From JALYOK01 sp963840785 (GTDB lineage Bacteria > Pseudomonadota > Gammaproteobacteria > Burkholderiales > JALYOK01): a stretch of DNA of 64,000 nucleotides. A model generated the notes under the pieces. That model made no database searches and had not been told where the DNA came from. It worked only from the letters and a program-made list of their open reading frames with translations. Location of the stretch: assembly GCA_963840785.1 (NCBI GenBank), contig CAWJAF010000001.1, forward strand, positions 62,001 to 126,000, in the 5' to 3' direction. The stretch's first letter is position 1. Each line of letters opens with the position of its first letter. Below, one piece after another: positions 26,592 to 35,659 of this stretch. Both the position numbers and the translations under genes were made by a program.

Positions 26592-28226
26592 ATGTTAAAC
26601 CGGTTGACGCTGCGTCAATGCTTCCTGCTTGGATTTATTCTGATTTTTTTCAGTGTCGCCACCACGTCGCTGGCAATTCGCTATTTGGGCAAAACTGCGT
26701 TGCTCTACAAAATGGAACGTGCGCATAAAGTCAGCATGCTGGAGATTCGCGCCGCTCTGGATTCGGTCAAGAATGGTCGCGCTGAAGCCAACGCGCGAGA
26801 CCTTATCACGACGTTACTAGTCAAAGCGAATGACATCTCGCTTGTCGGCCTAAAAGAGTTTTCCCCGATTGAAATATTCATTTTCCATCAAGTTGGTTTT
26901 AGCAAGCCGTTTGTATTGACCGAGCGCGATGTAGTGCTGAATAATTCAATGCAACAGGTGCTCAAACAAGAGGCGGGAACGCAATTGGATTCCACGCTGG
27001 TCGATAAACTTGAACCCTTCATGCGCGAGCAATTCCAAAACTCCAACCTGTTTGGGCCTGAGTTCGACCGCGTGCTCGCGATCACGAAATGGTCGGCCGT
27101 TGGGCTGATGGCTTTCAGTCAACTGCTGATGTTTGTCGCGTTAATCCTGTTGCGCCGGAGAATCTTGGTGCCATTGCAATCGGCAACCAGGTTGGCGGAG
27201 AAGATCGCAAATGGCGATCTAACGACTGACATTGTGATCCGCTCGAACGACGAAGTCGGCGTGTTTCAGCGCGCGCTAAAGAGCATGAACGAAAACCTCG
27301 CCAACATCGCGCAGCAAGTCAGAGCCAGCAGCGAAGGTATCGCCACGGCGGCGAATCAAGTGGTTGCCGGTAGCGGGCAACTCGCCGACCGCACCGAACA
27401 CCAAGCTTCAACCCTTGAAGAAACCGCAGCAAGCATGGAAGAGCTCGCGGCGACCACGTCAAACAGCCTCGACCAAATGCGCCAAGCGAAAAAGGTCGCC
27501 ACCGCCGCGGTTTCTGCCGCTCACGAAAGCGGCACAGCGGTAACGAGCGCGATCGAAATTATGAATCGCACGGATGCCAGTTCAAAACGCATCGCCGATA
27601 TCGTCGGGTTGATCGACGGTATCGCGTTCCAGACCAACATCCTTGCACTCAATGCGGCAGTCGAGGCAGCACGCGCCGGTGAGCAAGGTCGCGGGTTCGC
27701 TGTCGTGGCGCAAGAGATTCGTCAGCTCGCGCATAAAAGCGCCGCAGCGGCGAAGGAGATTAAAGGTTTAATCGAAGGCTCGCTCACCGTCGCCGCGGAA
27801 AGCAACGCGTTAGTCGGCGATGCGGGAAAAAAGATGCGCACGACCGTTGACCGTATCCGGTTGCTAGCCGATTTGGTGAATCAAACCGAGTTAGCGTCAG
27901 CGGAACAATTCAACGGCATTCAACAAGTAAACCAAGCCATGACCCAATTAGAGGAAGTGACGCAGCACAACGCCGCGCTGGTCGAGCAGGCGACCGCCGC
28001 TGCCGAATCGCAGGAGCTGCAAGCACAATATTTGGTGCAACTCGTTAGTCAATTTAAGTTGAAAAATATTACGGATGATCTCGCGCCGGAACGCGCTAGC
28101 CCGGCAAAGAAGATGCGCGTCAATACGCCCTCTCCAGCCAAATATGCGCCACGAGGCAGTATCCATGCGCCTCTCAGTAGTGCCAAACCTTCGCGCAAAG
28201 ACGCCGAGGATTGGCAAGAATTTTAA
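26592..28226 (+). CDS. Methyl-accepting chemotaxis protein with CheR-binding tail
   Basis: The 544-residue chemoreceptor has membrane segments at about residues 11-32 and 166-188, a periplasmic sensor of about 130 residues, and a HAMP domain (189-240). A long cytoplasmic coiled coil carries the conserved tip IAFQTNILALNAAVEAARAG. The protein ends DWQEF, which fits the xWxxF pentapeptide that tethers CheR/CheB. The ligand is unknown. It is divergent from thiC and its stop overlaps bioD by four bases. Confidence 0.92.
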   Translation: MLNRLTLRQCFLLGFILIFFSVATTSLAIRYLGKTALLYKMERAHKVSMLEIRAALDSVKNGRAEANARDLITTLLVKANDISLVGLKEFSPIEIFIFHQVGFSKPFVLTERDVVLNNSMQQVLKQEAGTQLDSTLVDKLEPFMREQFQNSNLFGPEFDRVLAITKWSAVGLMAFSQLLMFVALILLRRRILVPLQSATRLAEKIANGDLTTDIVIRSNDEVGVFQRALKSMNENLANIAQQVRASSEGIATAANQVVAGSGQLADRTEHQASTLEETAASMEELAATTSNSLDQMRQAKKVATAAVSAAHESGTAVTSAIEIMNRTDASSKRIADIVGLIDGIAFQTNILALNAAVEAARAGEQGRGFAVVAQEIRQLAHKSAAAAKEIKGLIEGSLTVAAESNALVGDAGKKMRTTVDRIRLLADLVNQTELASAEQFNGIQQVNQAMTQLEEVTQHNAALVEQATAAAESQELQAQYLVQLVSQFKLKNITDDLAPERASPAKKMRVNTPSPAKYAPRGSIHAPLSSAKPSRKDAEDWQEF

Positions 28227-28891
28227 GAAAGCAATTCGATATCGATTTCAACTTTGGAAGGATCGGCGTTTTTTTGAAATGCGATCACACCGAGCAACGG
28301 CGCGCGAATACGTTCTTCCAAGGCATCAACATTAGCGTCGAACTCAGCCATATGCGGATCGATTTGATTCGCCACCCAACCGGCAAGCGTCAAACCCCGC
28401 GCCCGTATTGCCTCTTGGGTCAGTAACGCGTGATTCAAACAACCTAAGCGCATACCGACCACGAGGATTATCGGCAAATCCAAATCGGCGGCTAAGTCCG
28501 CCGTATCAACGCCTTCGCCCAGCGGCACGATGAAGCCGCCGACGCCCTCGACCAACACAACATCGGCGAGCTCGGCAAGCTGATCGAAACGCTGGCGAAT
28601 GACATCAAAGTCAATATCAACATCCTCGTTTGCCGCGGCAATGTGCGGCGCGATAGGTTCGGCGAAGAGATAGCAATTCAAATCTTCGCCGGCGAGTTTG
28701 ACGCTGCTCGCTTCGCGTAAGGCTTCGATATCGTCATTCTGCAATCCATCCGGCGTCATGTCACCGCCCGCCGCGACCGGCTTCATGCCGATTGCGGCAA
28801 TGCCTTGCGCTTTCAGTGTATGCAGTAGTGCGCAGGTCACGAAGGTTTTGCCGACACCGGTGTCGGTGCCGGTAATGAAATAGTGGGGCAT
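28223..28891 (-). CDS. bioD: Dethiobiotin synthetase
   Basis: BioD closes the ureido ring of dethiobiotin from DAPA, CO2 and ATP. The Walker A TGTDTGVGKTFV is at residues 7-18; KPVAAGG and VEGVGGFIVPL are family motifs. At 222 residues it is full length. bioA lies upstream on the same strand, about 150 bases away, with a long palindromic repeat between. Confidence 0.95.
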   Translation of the reverse strand: MPHYFITGTDTGVGKTFVTCALLHTLKAQGIAAIGMKPVAAGGDMTPDGLQNDDIEALREASSVKLAGEDLNCYLFAEPIAPHIAAANEDVDIDFDVIRQRFDQLAELADVVLVEGVGGFIVPLGEGVDTADLAADLDLPIILVVGMRLGCLNHALLTQEAIRARGLTLAGWVANQIDPHMAEFDANVDALEERIRAPLLGVIAFQKNADPSKVEIDIELLS

Positions 28892-28925
28892 TCGTGAAAT
28901 CCTAAATCAATAAATTAACGTGCCG

Positions 28926-29023
28926 GTCATTGCGAGGAGCGTTTTTTGCAACGAAGCAAACTCGATTTTTCAAGCCCTGAAATACGAGATTGCTTCGTTG
29001 CAAAAAACGCTCCTCGCAATGAC
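28926..29023. repeat. Long inverted repeat, family A copy 1
   Basis: Arms at 28926-28964 and 28985-29023 (39 bp each) match with one mismatch and flank a 20-base loop. The arm begins GTCATTGCGAGGAGCG. The same sequence recurs at 38729-38822. The palindrome could fold as a large cruciform or RNA hairpin between bioA and bioD. Confidence 0.9.
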
Positions 29024-29040
29024 GGTGAATAAGGTAAGAC

Positions 29041-30354
29041 TCAAGCAATCTCGTTCAGAATATCCAGCGTCCGTGCCGTCAAAAGCGCCGCTTGCTCGTC
29101 ATTGATGATGTAAGGCGGCATAAAATAAACCGTATTTCCGATCGGCCGCAGCAAAATTTCTTTCGTCAGCCCCGCCAAGAAAAAATTGCGCGAGAATTGC
29201 GGGTCGGACGTTTCCACATCGAACGCCCAAATCATACCGCGATTGCGAAAATGTTTAACCTTCGGATGCGCGGCAATCGGCGCGGCGAGCGTGGACAATT
29301 TCTCTGCGCGCAAACGATTCGTTTCAATCACATCATCCTGCTCAAAAATATTCAGCGTCGCCAGCGCCGCGCGGCACGCCAGCGCGTTGCCGGTGTAGGA
29401 ATGGGAATGCAGAAAGCCACGCGTGACATCATCATCGTAAAACGCTTGGTAAATTTTATCGCGCGTCATCACCACGGAAAGCGGCAAATAACCGCCGCTC
29501 AATCCTTTCGACAAACACAAAAAATCCGGCGTGATGGACGCCTGCTCGCAGGCGAAGAACGTTCCCGTGCGCCCAAAGCCAACGGCGATTTCATCGGCGA
29601 TTAAATGCACGTCAAAGCGATCACAAATCTTTCGCGCGAGCCGCAGATATTCCGCGTCATACATCGCCATGCCCGTCGCGCATTGAATCAACGGCTCGAC
29701 AATAAACGCCGCGATGCTTTCGTGATTCTGTTCCAAATAAATTTCCAACTCGCGCGCGCAGCGTTGCGCATAAGCGAATGCAGACTCGCCCGCTGACGCC
29801 AAGCGCGCGTCGGGCGAAGGCACGGTCGCGCTCAACCGAAGTAGCGGCCCATAAGCATCTTTGAACAACGCAACATCCGTCACCGACAGCGCACCCAAAG
29901 TTTCGCCGTGATAACTATTCGCTAGGCTGACAAACTGCCGCTTCTCCGGCTTGCCGACATTGCGCCAATAATGAAAACTCATCTTCAGCGCAATCTCAAT
30001 CGCCGATGCTCCATCGGACGCGTAAAAACAATGACCCAGTTGATCATTAGTTTTTTCGCTCAGCCGCTCGGAAAGTTCAATCACCGCCTCATGAGTAAAA
30101 CCCGCGAGGATCACATGCTCCAACGTATCAAGCTGATTTTTAATCGCAGCGTTAATGCGCGGATGCGCATGCCCAAACAAATTCACCCACCACGAACTCA
30201 CCCCATCCAAATAACGCCGCCCATCGAAATCGTAAAGCCACGCACCCTCGCCACGCTGAATCGGAATCAACGGCAACTGCTCGTGCGCTTTCATTTGCGT
30301 GCACGGATGCCAGACGGCGTTTAGGCTACGGCGTAAGTATTGCTCGTTTTGCAT
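29041..30354 (-). CDS. bioA: Adenosylmethionine-8-amino-7-oxononanoate aminotransferase
   Basis: BioA is a PLP aminotransferase that makes DAPA using SAM as amino donor. Conserved features are VWHPCTQMK near the N-terminus, SYHGETLGALSV, DEIAVGFGRTG (PLP-binding Asp) and LSKGLSGGYLPLS (the PLP lysine). At 437 residues it is full length. Confidence 0.95.
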   Translation of the reverse strand: MQNEQYLRRSLNAVWHPCTQMKAHEQLPLIPIQRGEGAWLYDFDGRRYLDGVSSWWVNLFGHAHPRINAAIKNQLDTLEHVILAGFTHEAVIELSERLSEKTNDQLGHCFYASDGASAIEIALKMSFHYWRNVGKPEKRQFVSLANSYHGETLGALSVTDVALFKDAYGPLLRLSATVPSPDARLASAGESAFAYAQRCARELEIYLEQNHESIAAFIVEPLIQCATGMAMYDAEYLRLARKICDRFDVHLIADEIAVGFGRTGTFFACEQASITPDFLCLSKGLSGGYLPLSVVMTRDKIYQAFYDDDVTRGFLHSHSYTGNALACRAALATLNIFEQDDVIETNRLRAEKLSTLAAPIAAHPKVKHFRNRGMIWAFDVETSDPQFSRNFFLAGLTKEILLRPIGNTVYFMPPYIINDEQAALLTARTLDILNEIA

Positions 30355-30812
30355 ATCGGGAAACGAAGATCGAATAGCGCCATTATCCGTTTCTTATTGC
30401 GAATAGGCGATAACTGAAGATCAAAAATGGGGCATTGAGCCAGAAGGCAGAACTGGCGGGCGTTCGCACGCATGCATCGCCAGCATCAAAGTACGGTGCG
30501 GCTTCTGGCAAGCCTCTTATGTCATTCTGAGCGTAGTAAAGAATCTGCTTTTTCCCGGCCCAATCACAACAGCAGATTCTTCGCTATGCTCAGAATGACA
30601 ATCTTTGCTCAGAACTTTCGATTATTGACGAATCGCGCAGACGCTTCGAGCGACACTTGTCATAGCTTATGATACGGCGTCTAATCCGATTCAAGCGCAG
30701 CAATTTAGCGCGAATCGCCTCATGAATTACGTGAATTTGAAATGCAACTCCGGATGCGAATGCAACTTGGGATATCCCCAAATAAAAAGGTGATTTAGGA
30801 AACTTGTTATTA
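30355..30812. other. Non-coding stretch upstream of bioA
   Basis: About 460 bp without a supportable gene. It contains the family B palindrome (30521-30599). The bioA promoter should lie near 30360-30420, but no convincing -35/-10 pair was found. Confidence 0.5.
30521..30599. repeat. Palindromic repeat, family B copy 1
   Basis: Outer arms GTCATTCTGAGC and GCTCAGAATGAC and inner arms AAGAATCTGCT/AGCAGATTCTT frame a short spacer. The element resembles the dispersed repeat whose translation gives the sequence CHSERSEES. A second copy lies at 38001-38078. Confidence 0.85.
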
Positions 30813-30911
30813 ATGAAAGTATTGGCAAAGCAAATAGATTTCGTATTAGAAACATTCGAGAAGCGTAAGGCGCCCTCGGTTATGGAGCCTACTGCGGGCG
30901 GGGTAGTCTGA
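30813..30911 (+). CDS. Possible short ORF of 32 residues
   Basis: ATG 30813 opens a 32-codon frame whose TGA overlaps the next ATG by one base (TGATG), an arrangement typical of translational coupling. The peptide is mixed polar (MKVLAKQIDFVLETFEKRK...) and unlike any family known to me. TAGGA about 14 bases upstream is a weak ribosome site. It may be a gene remnant. Confidence 0.25.
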   Translation: MKVLAKQIDFVLETFEKRKAPSVMEPTAGGVV

Positions 30912-31237
30912 TGAAAATTGAGTACGTTACTGATCCACCGCTACTTCCTGGTCTTCGGTGTGTACATTGCCGCGGGAAGGTTCGGGTCGTACGCACCGCG
31001 CTTGGGACCAAGTCAGAATTCGCTGTCGTAATCGCGGAGCCAGTTACTTGGGTTGTTCTTGCAGTCGCCGGCGCGCTCGGCTATCTTTGGTAGGTTGTCT
31101 GGGGCTTCACTTTCGCGGCCATCGTCATCCTACCTACAGTGGCCGTGTATATGTACTACCGGAGTCTCGTTCGTGGATCGTTCTGGTGCGGAGTTTGTAA
31201 GGCCGAGTTTTCGTATGCACAGGTCGCGCGTCGTTGA
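30911..31237 (+). pseudogene. CxxC membrane protein gene interrupted by an in-frame TAG
   Basis: The first part encodes 60 residues with a CVHC knuckle followed by a hydrophobic segment. A TAG at 31091-31093 stops it, but the same frame continues for 47 more codons. These encode a second hydrophobic segment and a matching FWCGVC knuckle before TGA at 31235. The two halves together would give a roughly symmetric protein of 108 residues with two zinc-ribbon-like CxxC pairs around two membrane helices. This looks like one gene broken by a point mutation. Confidence 0.5.
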
Positions 31238-31245
31238 GCGCAGTA

Positions 31246-31274
31246 GATTGGGTTGAGGAACGGAACCCAACATC
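31246..31274. repeat. Short palindrome, GGGTTGAGGAACGGAACCC type
   Basis: TTGGGTT (31248-31254) and AACCCAA (31264-31270) form a 7-bp stem with weaker outer pairing. A related but degenerate stem (TGGGC...GCCCA) follows at about 31298-31316. The motif resembles common dispersed REP-like hairpins. The surrounding 31238-31455 has no gene. Confidence 0.55.
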
Positions 31275-31455
31275 GCCCTATCGATAAGAACACGTTGGGC
31301 ATCGTTTCTCAGCCCATACATTATCCAACCTCTCTAAACATCAAACGTATAATGCGCAAGGGAACTATCGGTTGGCGTAAACTAACATCCTTGAACAAAT
31401 TTACCCCTGGATTAGCAGCAGTTCCGGATAACACACGACTTCGGAGAGCGTGAGG

Positions 31456-31674
31456 ATGAATGAAACTATTATCCATGTTAGCCCCGATATTCAAGGCGGT
31501 ACGCCGGTATTCGCGGGGACGCGCGTGCCGGTAAAAAACTTGTTTGAATACCTAGAAGCGGGTGATTCAATCGAAGTCTTCCTCGAAGACTTTCCATCGG
31601 TATCACGCGACGTTGTGGTCGCTGCCCTTGAGCAAGCCCGTAAAGCGGTTGCGCCAGATGCGCATCCTGCTTGA
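31456..31674 (+). CDS. DUF433 antitoxin-like protein
   Basis: The small protein (about 72 residues) has the DUF433 signature: VSPDIQGGTPVFAGTRVPV followed by a helix-turn-helix-like region (LFEYLEAGDSIEVFLEDFP). DUF433 proteins pair with PIN-like DUF5615 toxins. ATG 31456 is chosen over GTG 31450. Its 3' end overlaps the partner gene by 17 bases. Confidence 0.8.
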   Translation: MNETIIHVSPDIQGGTPVFAGTRVPVKNLFEYLEAGDSIEVFLEDFPSVSRDVVVAALEQARKAVAPDAHPA

Positions 31675-32014
31675 TGAGTCGCTGCCGCGTCGGCTGAAGG
31701 ACGAACTGTCTGGCTACAATGTTTCCACTGTTGTCGAGTGCGGTTGGTCGGGGGCAAAGAACGGTAGGCTGCTTGCACTGGCTGCAACTAACTTCGATGT
31801 TTTCCTCACCGCCGACCAGAATCTTCAATTTCAGCAAAATCTTTCAGCTTTGCCGGTCGCGGTAATTGTTCTTGTTTCGTCAGATAGCCGCCTGAATTCT
31901 CTGCGCCCGCTGGTACCGGAAGTTCTTGCGACTCTAGGACGTATCCAGCCGCGAAGTCTCGTTCGCGTGGGAACCCAACCACCCGCGACCACGGAAGCAA
32001 AAGACGTCACGTAG
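31658..32014 (+). CDS. DUF5615 PIN-like toxin candidate
   Basis: Starting at ATG 31658, the 118-residue protein begins MRILLDESLPRRLKDEL and continues with VVECGWSGAKNGRLL and FDVFLTADQNLQFQQNL, the DUF5615 pattern with the conserved acidic residues of PIN-fold nucleases. It overlaps the DUF433 gene, as in a toxin-antitoxin operon. Its stop is followed at once by the ATG of the hydroxylase FAD-subunit gene, so the two may share transcripts. Confidence 0.8.
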   Translation: MRILLDESLPRRLKDELSGYNVSTVVECGWSGAKNGRLLALAATNFDVFLTADQNLQFQQNLSALPVAVIVLVSSDSRLNSLRPLVPEVLATLGRIQPRSLVRVGTQPPATTEAKDVT

Positions 32015-32854
32015 ATGGGCACCTATCTCAGGCCGCTCGATTTGGAGGAAACCCTTGCTGCGCTTGCAGCGACACCGCTGACGATTCTCGCCGGCGGGAC
32101 GGATTTTTATCCTGCGCGTGTTGGGAAGCCGGTGTTGGAGAAGCTTGTCGACGTGACGCGTATCGCGGGTTTGCGCGGCGTGACGGAAACCGCAAACGCG
32201 TGGCGCATCGGCGCGACGACTACTTGGACCGATTTGATTCGCGCGCACTTGCCGGAATATTTCCGCGTGCTGAAACTCGCCGCACGCGAAGTCGGCGGCA
32301 TGCAAATTCAAAATGCCGGTACCCTAGCCGGAAATATTTGTAACGCTTCGCCCGCTGCCGATGGTGTGCCGGTGCTGATGGCGCTCGATGCGAAAGTTGA
32401 ACTTCGTTCGGCGCAAGCGACACGGCAAGTTCCGCTCGGGGAGTTTATTCTCGGCAATCGAAAAACGTTGCGCCAGCCAGATGAATTGGTCACGGCAATC
32501 ATTGTCCCTAAACGGGGTGCGAACACGCGATCGACGTTTTTGAAGTTGGGATCGCGAAAGTATTTGCTGATTTCCATCGTGATGGTCGCCGTGTGTATAG
32601 AAACCGATGTGGCTGGCGTGATCAATCATGCCACCATCAGCGTCGGCGCGTGTTCGCCGGTTGCGCGGCGCTTGACCGATCTCGAAGCGAAATTGATTGG
32701 CAAGCGCTTAACTTCGGCGATTGCCGAGCAAATGAATGACGACGATCTTAAACCTCTCTCGCCCATCGCCGATATTCGTTCCTCGGCGGACTATCGCTTG
32801 GATGCCGCGCTCACTTTGGTGAAGCGAGCGTTAATGGAATTGGCGAATGAATAA
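32015..32854 (+). CDS. Molybdenum hydroxylase, FAD-binding subunit (CoxM/XdhB type)
   Basis: This 279-residue protein is the medium subunit of a xanthine-dehydrogenase-family enzyme and carries FAD between Fe-S clusters and the electron acceptor. Motifs are TILAGGTDFYPARVG (FAD pyrophosphate loop) and GTLAGNICNASPAADGVPVL. The start directly abuts the toxin-like gene. Downstream follow the Fe-S and molybdenum parts, an unusual FAD-subunit-first order but one known in the family. Confidence 0.9.
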   Translation: MGTYLRPLDLEETLAALAATPLTILAGGTDFYPARVGKPVLEKLVDVTRIAGLRGVTETANAWRIGATTTWTDLIRAHLPEYFRVLKLAAREVGGMQIQNAGTLAGNICNASPAADGVPVLMALDAKVELRSAQATRQVPLGEFILGNRKTLRQPDELVTAIIVPKRGANTRSTFLKLGSRKYLLISIVMVAVCIETDVAGVINHATISVGACSPVARRLTDLEAKLIGKRLTSAIAEQMNDDDLKPLSPIADIRSSADYRLDAALTLVKRALMELANE

Positions 32855-32928
32855 GCCTTACCAGCCGGAAATCGCGAACGCCCTCGATCAGACCGATTTC
32901 ATTTCGCTTAAATGGGCATGAACAAACG

Positions 32929-33450
32929 GTGATCGCCGAACCCGCTGCGCGGCTCGCTGACGTACTGCGCGACAAACTCGGATCAACCGGAACAAAAATT
33001 GGTTGTAACGCCGGCGACTGCGGCGCATGCACGGTGCTACTCGATGGCGATCAGGTGTGCGCTTGCCTCACCCCGCTTGCGCAAGTCGAAGGACGCGCGG
33101 TGATGACGGTCGAAGGGTTGATGGAAAATGGCATGATGTCGCGCCTGCAACAAGCCTTTCATCGCCACGGCGGCGCGCAATGCGGCATTTGCACGCCGGG
33201 CATGTTGATGGCTGCGACGGATTTATTGAGCAAAAAGCCACATCCGTCGGAACCCGAAGTTATGGATGCGCTCGGCGGTGTATTGTGCCGTTGCACCGGC
33301 TATCGAAAAATTATCGAAGCGATTTTGGACGTCGCCCATGGCCCAACATTGCCTTGTACGAGCATGGCGCCGAAAATGCCACTGGCTGGAGAGGCAGTAG
33401 GGACGCGGGTTTCCAAGGTGGATGGTATTGCAGAAATTAACCGGTCGTGA
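32929..33450 (+). CDS. Molybdenum hydroxylase, 2Fe-2S part (start missing, frameshifted at 3' end)
   Basis: The frame holds both 2Fe-2S sites: CNAGDCGACTV (plant-ferredoxin type) and CGICTPG/CRCTGY (helical domain). The normal first strand (SFRLNGHEQTV) is encoded in the same frame upstream of GTG 32929, but no ATG, GTG or TTG precedes it; only ATT at 32896 could serve. An ATG at 32847 in another frame reads MNKPYQPEIANALDQ, so one indel near 32890 is likely. At the 3' end the frame runs on into the molybdenum-subunit N-terminus (VGTRVSKVDGIA) and stops. Residue content therefore suggests a fused Fe-S/Mo protein. Confidence 0.75.
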   Translation: MIAEPAARLADVLRDKLGSTGTKIGCNAGDCGACTVLLDGDQVCACLTPLAQVEGRAVMTVEGLMENGMMSRLQQAFHRHGGAQCGICTPGMLMAATDLLSKKPHPSEPEVMDALGGVLCRCTGYRKIIEAILDVAHGPTLPCTSMAPKMPLAGEAVGTRVSKVDGIAEINRS

Positions 33451-35632
33451 GCAATTTGGCGCGGATAGTATTCCCGCCGAGGCGCTGTGGTTGCGCGTTG
33501 TGCGAACGAAACATGCGCGTGCAAATTTCAGGCTCGGCGATTTCGCGCCGCTGTACGAAAAGTACCCAGGCCTGGTCCGTGTGTTGACTGCGAAGGATGT
33601 GCCGAGCAACGGTTTCGGGATTTATCCGACGATCAAAGATCAGCCGGTGCTCGCCGATGGCGAAGTACGATTCCCAGGCGAAGCGATCATTGCGTTGGTC
33701 GGTGAACGCGCCACAATCGAGGCAATTCCTGATAGCGAAATTCCCATTACCTATCAAGCGCAACAACCTGTGCTGACGTTGGCGGATGCGATGGCGGCGC
33801 ACGCTTCGCTTGTGCAAAAAGACAAGCCCGGAAATCTGTTGATCGAAGGCGGGGTACGTCGCGGTGATGTCGCTTCTGCGATAAAAGAATGCGCAACGAT
33901 TGCCCAGGGTGAATTCAACACCAGTTTCGTCGAACACGCTTACATCGAACCAGAAGCGGGCTGGGCGCGGCGCGTCGGCGATCGCTTGGAAATTCACGTG
34001 ACCACGCAAACGCCGTACATGGATCGCGACGAAATGGCTGTGGTGATGAAATTAAAACCCGAGCAAATTCGCATCGTGCCGACCGCCTGCGGCGGTGGCT
34101 TCGGCGGCAAGCTCGATATGTCGGTGCAGCCGTTGATCGGCCTTGCTGCGTGGTTGCTCAATCGTCCGGTGGCTTGTGTTTATCAGCGTCCGGAGAGCAT
34201 GGCCTCGACGACCAAGCGTCATCCGGCCAACATAAAAGTTCGCTTCGGCGCCGATGCGCAAGGCAAGTTGCAGTTCGCCGAATCCGATTCGATTTTCAAC
34301 ACCGGCGCCTACGCGAGTTGGGGGCCGACGGTGGCGAATCGCGTGCCGGTGCATGCGACCGGGCCGTACTTCGTGCGGAATGTGCGCACTAGTGGCAAAG
34401 CGATTTTCACGCACAATCCGCCTGCCGGCGCGTTCCGTGGATTCGGCGTGCCGCAAGCCGCGATCGCGCACGAAGCGATGATGGACGATCTCGCTGAAAA
34501 ATTGCAAATCGATCGTTGGGAAATTCGCCGTCGTAACGCGATCAAGGTTGGCGACACGACCCACTGCGGGCAATTGCTGACGGCAAGTTGCGGCTTGCCC
34601 GCGTGCCTCGACGCGATCAAACCGCAATGGGAGAAATTGAATGCAGAAGTCGCGGCGTTCAACTTAAATTCAAAAATAAACAAACGCGGCGTCGGCATCG
34701 GCTGCATGTGGTACGGCATCGGCAATACGGCAATGTCGAATCCATCGACTATTCGCGTCGGCATCAGTAACACGGGGAAGCTCACGCTTTACAACGGCGC
34801 GGCAGACATCGGCCAGGGAACGAACACCACGTTGATGCAAGTGTGTTCCGATGCGCTCGGCATCTCGATGGGGCAATTTGACTACGTGATGGGCGATACC
34901 GATCGCACGGCGGATGCGGGCAAGTCTTCGGCCTCGCGTCAGGCGTTTGTGTCGGGCAAGGCGGCGATGTTGGCCGGACAAAATTTGCGTGAAAAAATAC
35001 GGAGTCTTGCCGGCGCGGCATCGACCGCAAAAATTTCCTTGCAAGGCGCAGCACTGAAAATAGTTGACGGTGCTTCCACAAAAACGATCGATCTATCGGC
35101 GCTGCCAAGCGATGCGAACGGCGACGTTTTGCTCGGCGAAGGTACGTTCGATCCACCGACCAAGCCGCTCGATCAAGACGGCCAAGGTGTGCCCTATGCC
35201 ACCTACGGGTTCGCCGCGCAAATAGCTCTGGTCGAAGTGGATTCGGAACTTGGCACGACGAAAGTGTTGCAAATGGTCGCGGCCCACGACGTTGGAAAAG
35301 CCATCAACCCACAACAAGTCGAAGGCCAAATCCACGGCGGCATCGCTCAGGGCTTGGGGATGACCTTGATGGAAGAATATATTCCCGGTCTAACCGACAA
35401 TTTGCACGATTATTTGATTCCTGCCATCGGCGATGTGCCGCCGATCGAGGTGATTTTGATCGAAGATCCGGAACCGCTCGGCCCTTATGGCGCGAAGGGT
35501 GTTGGCGAACCGGCGTTGATTCCCACACCGCCCGCGATCCTCGGCGCGATTCGTCATGCGACGGGAATACAAATGAAATTCGTGCCGGTAACGCCGCATC
35601 GATTGCGTGCGGCCATCAAGGAAAAAATGTAG
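33422..35632 (+). CDS. Molybdenum hydroxylase, molybdopterin-binding subunit
   Basis: The 736-residue product is a XdhA/CoxL-type catalytic subunit. Motifs are ACGGGFGGKLD (molybdopterin loop), AGAFRGFGVPQA and GAKGVGEPAL with the catalytic Glu. Its own start (ATG 33422) lacks the usual N-terminal VGxxVxxVDGxA, which is encoded in the overlapping upstream frame; the two reading frames join if one A is removed at 33434-33436. The substrate is inferred from neighbours to be nicotinate or a related N-heterocycle. Confidence 0.9.
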   Translation: MVLQKLTGREQFGADSIPAEALWLRVVRTKHARANFRLGDFAPLYEKYPGLVRVLTAKDVPSNGFGIYPTIKDQPVLADGEVRFPGEAIIALVGERATIEAIPDSEIPITYQAQQPVLTLADAMAAHASLVQKDKPGNLLIEGGVRRGDVASAIKECATIAQGEFNTSFVEHAYIEPEAGWARRVGDRLEIHVTTQTPYMDRDEMAVVMKLKPEQIRIVPTACGGGFGGKLDMSVQPLIGLAAWLLNRPVACVYQRPESMASTTKRHPANIKVRFGADAQGKLQFAESDSIFNTGAYASWGPTVANRVPVHATGPYFVRNVRTSGKAIFTHNPPAGAFRGFGVPQAAIAHEAMMDDLAEKLQIDRWEIRRRNAIKVGDTTHCGQLLTASCGLPACLDAIKPQWEKLNAEVAAFNLNSKINKRGVGIGCMWYGIGNTAMSNPSTIRVGISNTGKLTLYNGAADIGQGTNTTLMQVCSDALGISMGQFDYVMGDTDRTADAGKSSASRQAFVSGKAAMLAGQNLREKIRSLAGAASTAKISLQGAALKIVDGASTKTIDLSALPSDANGDVLLGEGTFDPPTKPLDQDGQGVPYATYGFAAQIALVEVDSELGTTKVLQMVAAHDVGKAINPQQVEGQIHGGIAQGLGMTLMEEYIPGLTDNLHDYLIPAIGDVPPIEVILIEDPEPLGPYGAKGVGEPALIPTPPAILGAIRHATGIQMKFVPVTPHRLRAAIKEKM

Positions 35633-35650
35633 GGTGCGTTTACGCACCTA
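35630..35650 (+). other. Hairpin between hydroxylase and reductase genes
   Basis: GGTGCGT and ACGCACC pair around a two-base loop, with a bulged G, starting within the stop codon. It lies in the 27-base gap before the reductase gene. No U-run follows, so it is more likely an mRNA-processing or stability element than a terminator. Confidence 0.4.
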
Positions 35651-35659
35651 TTCCAGATC

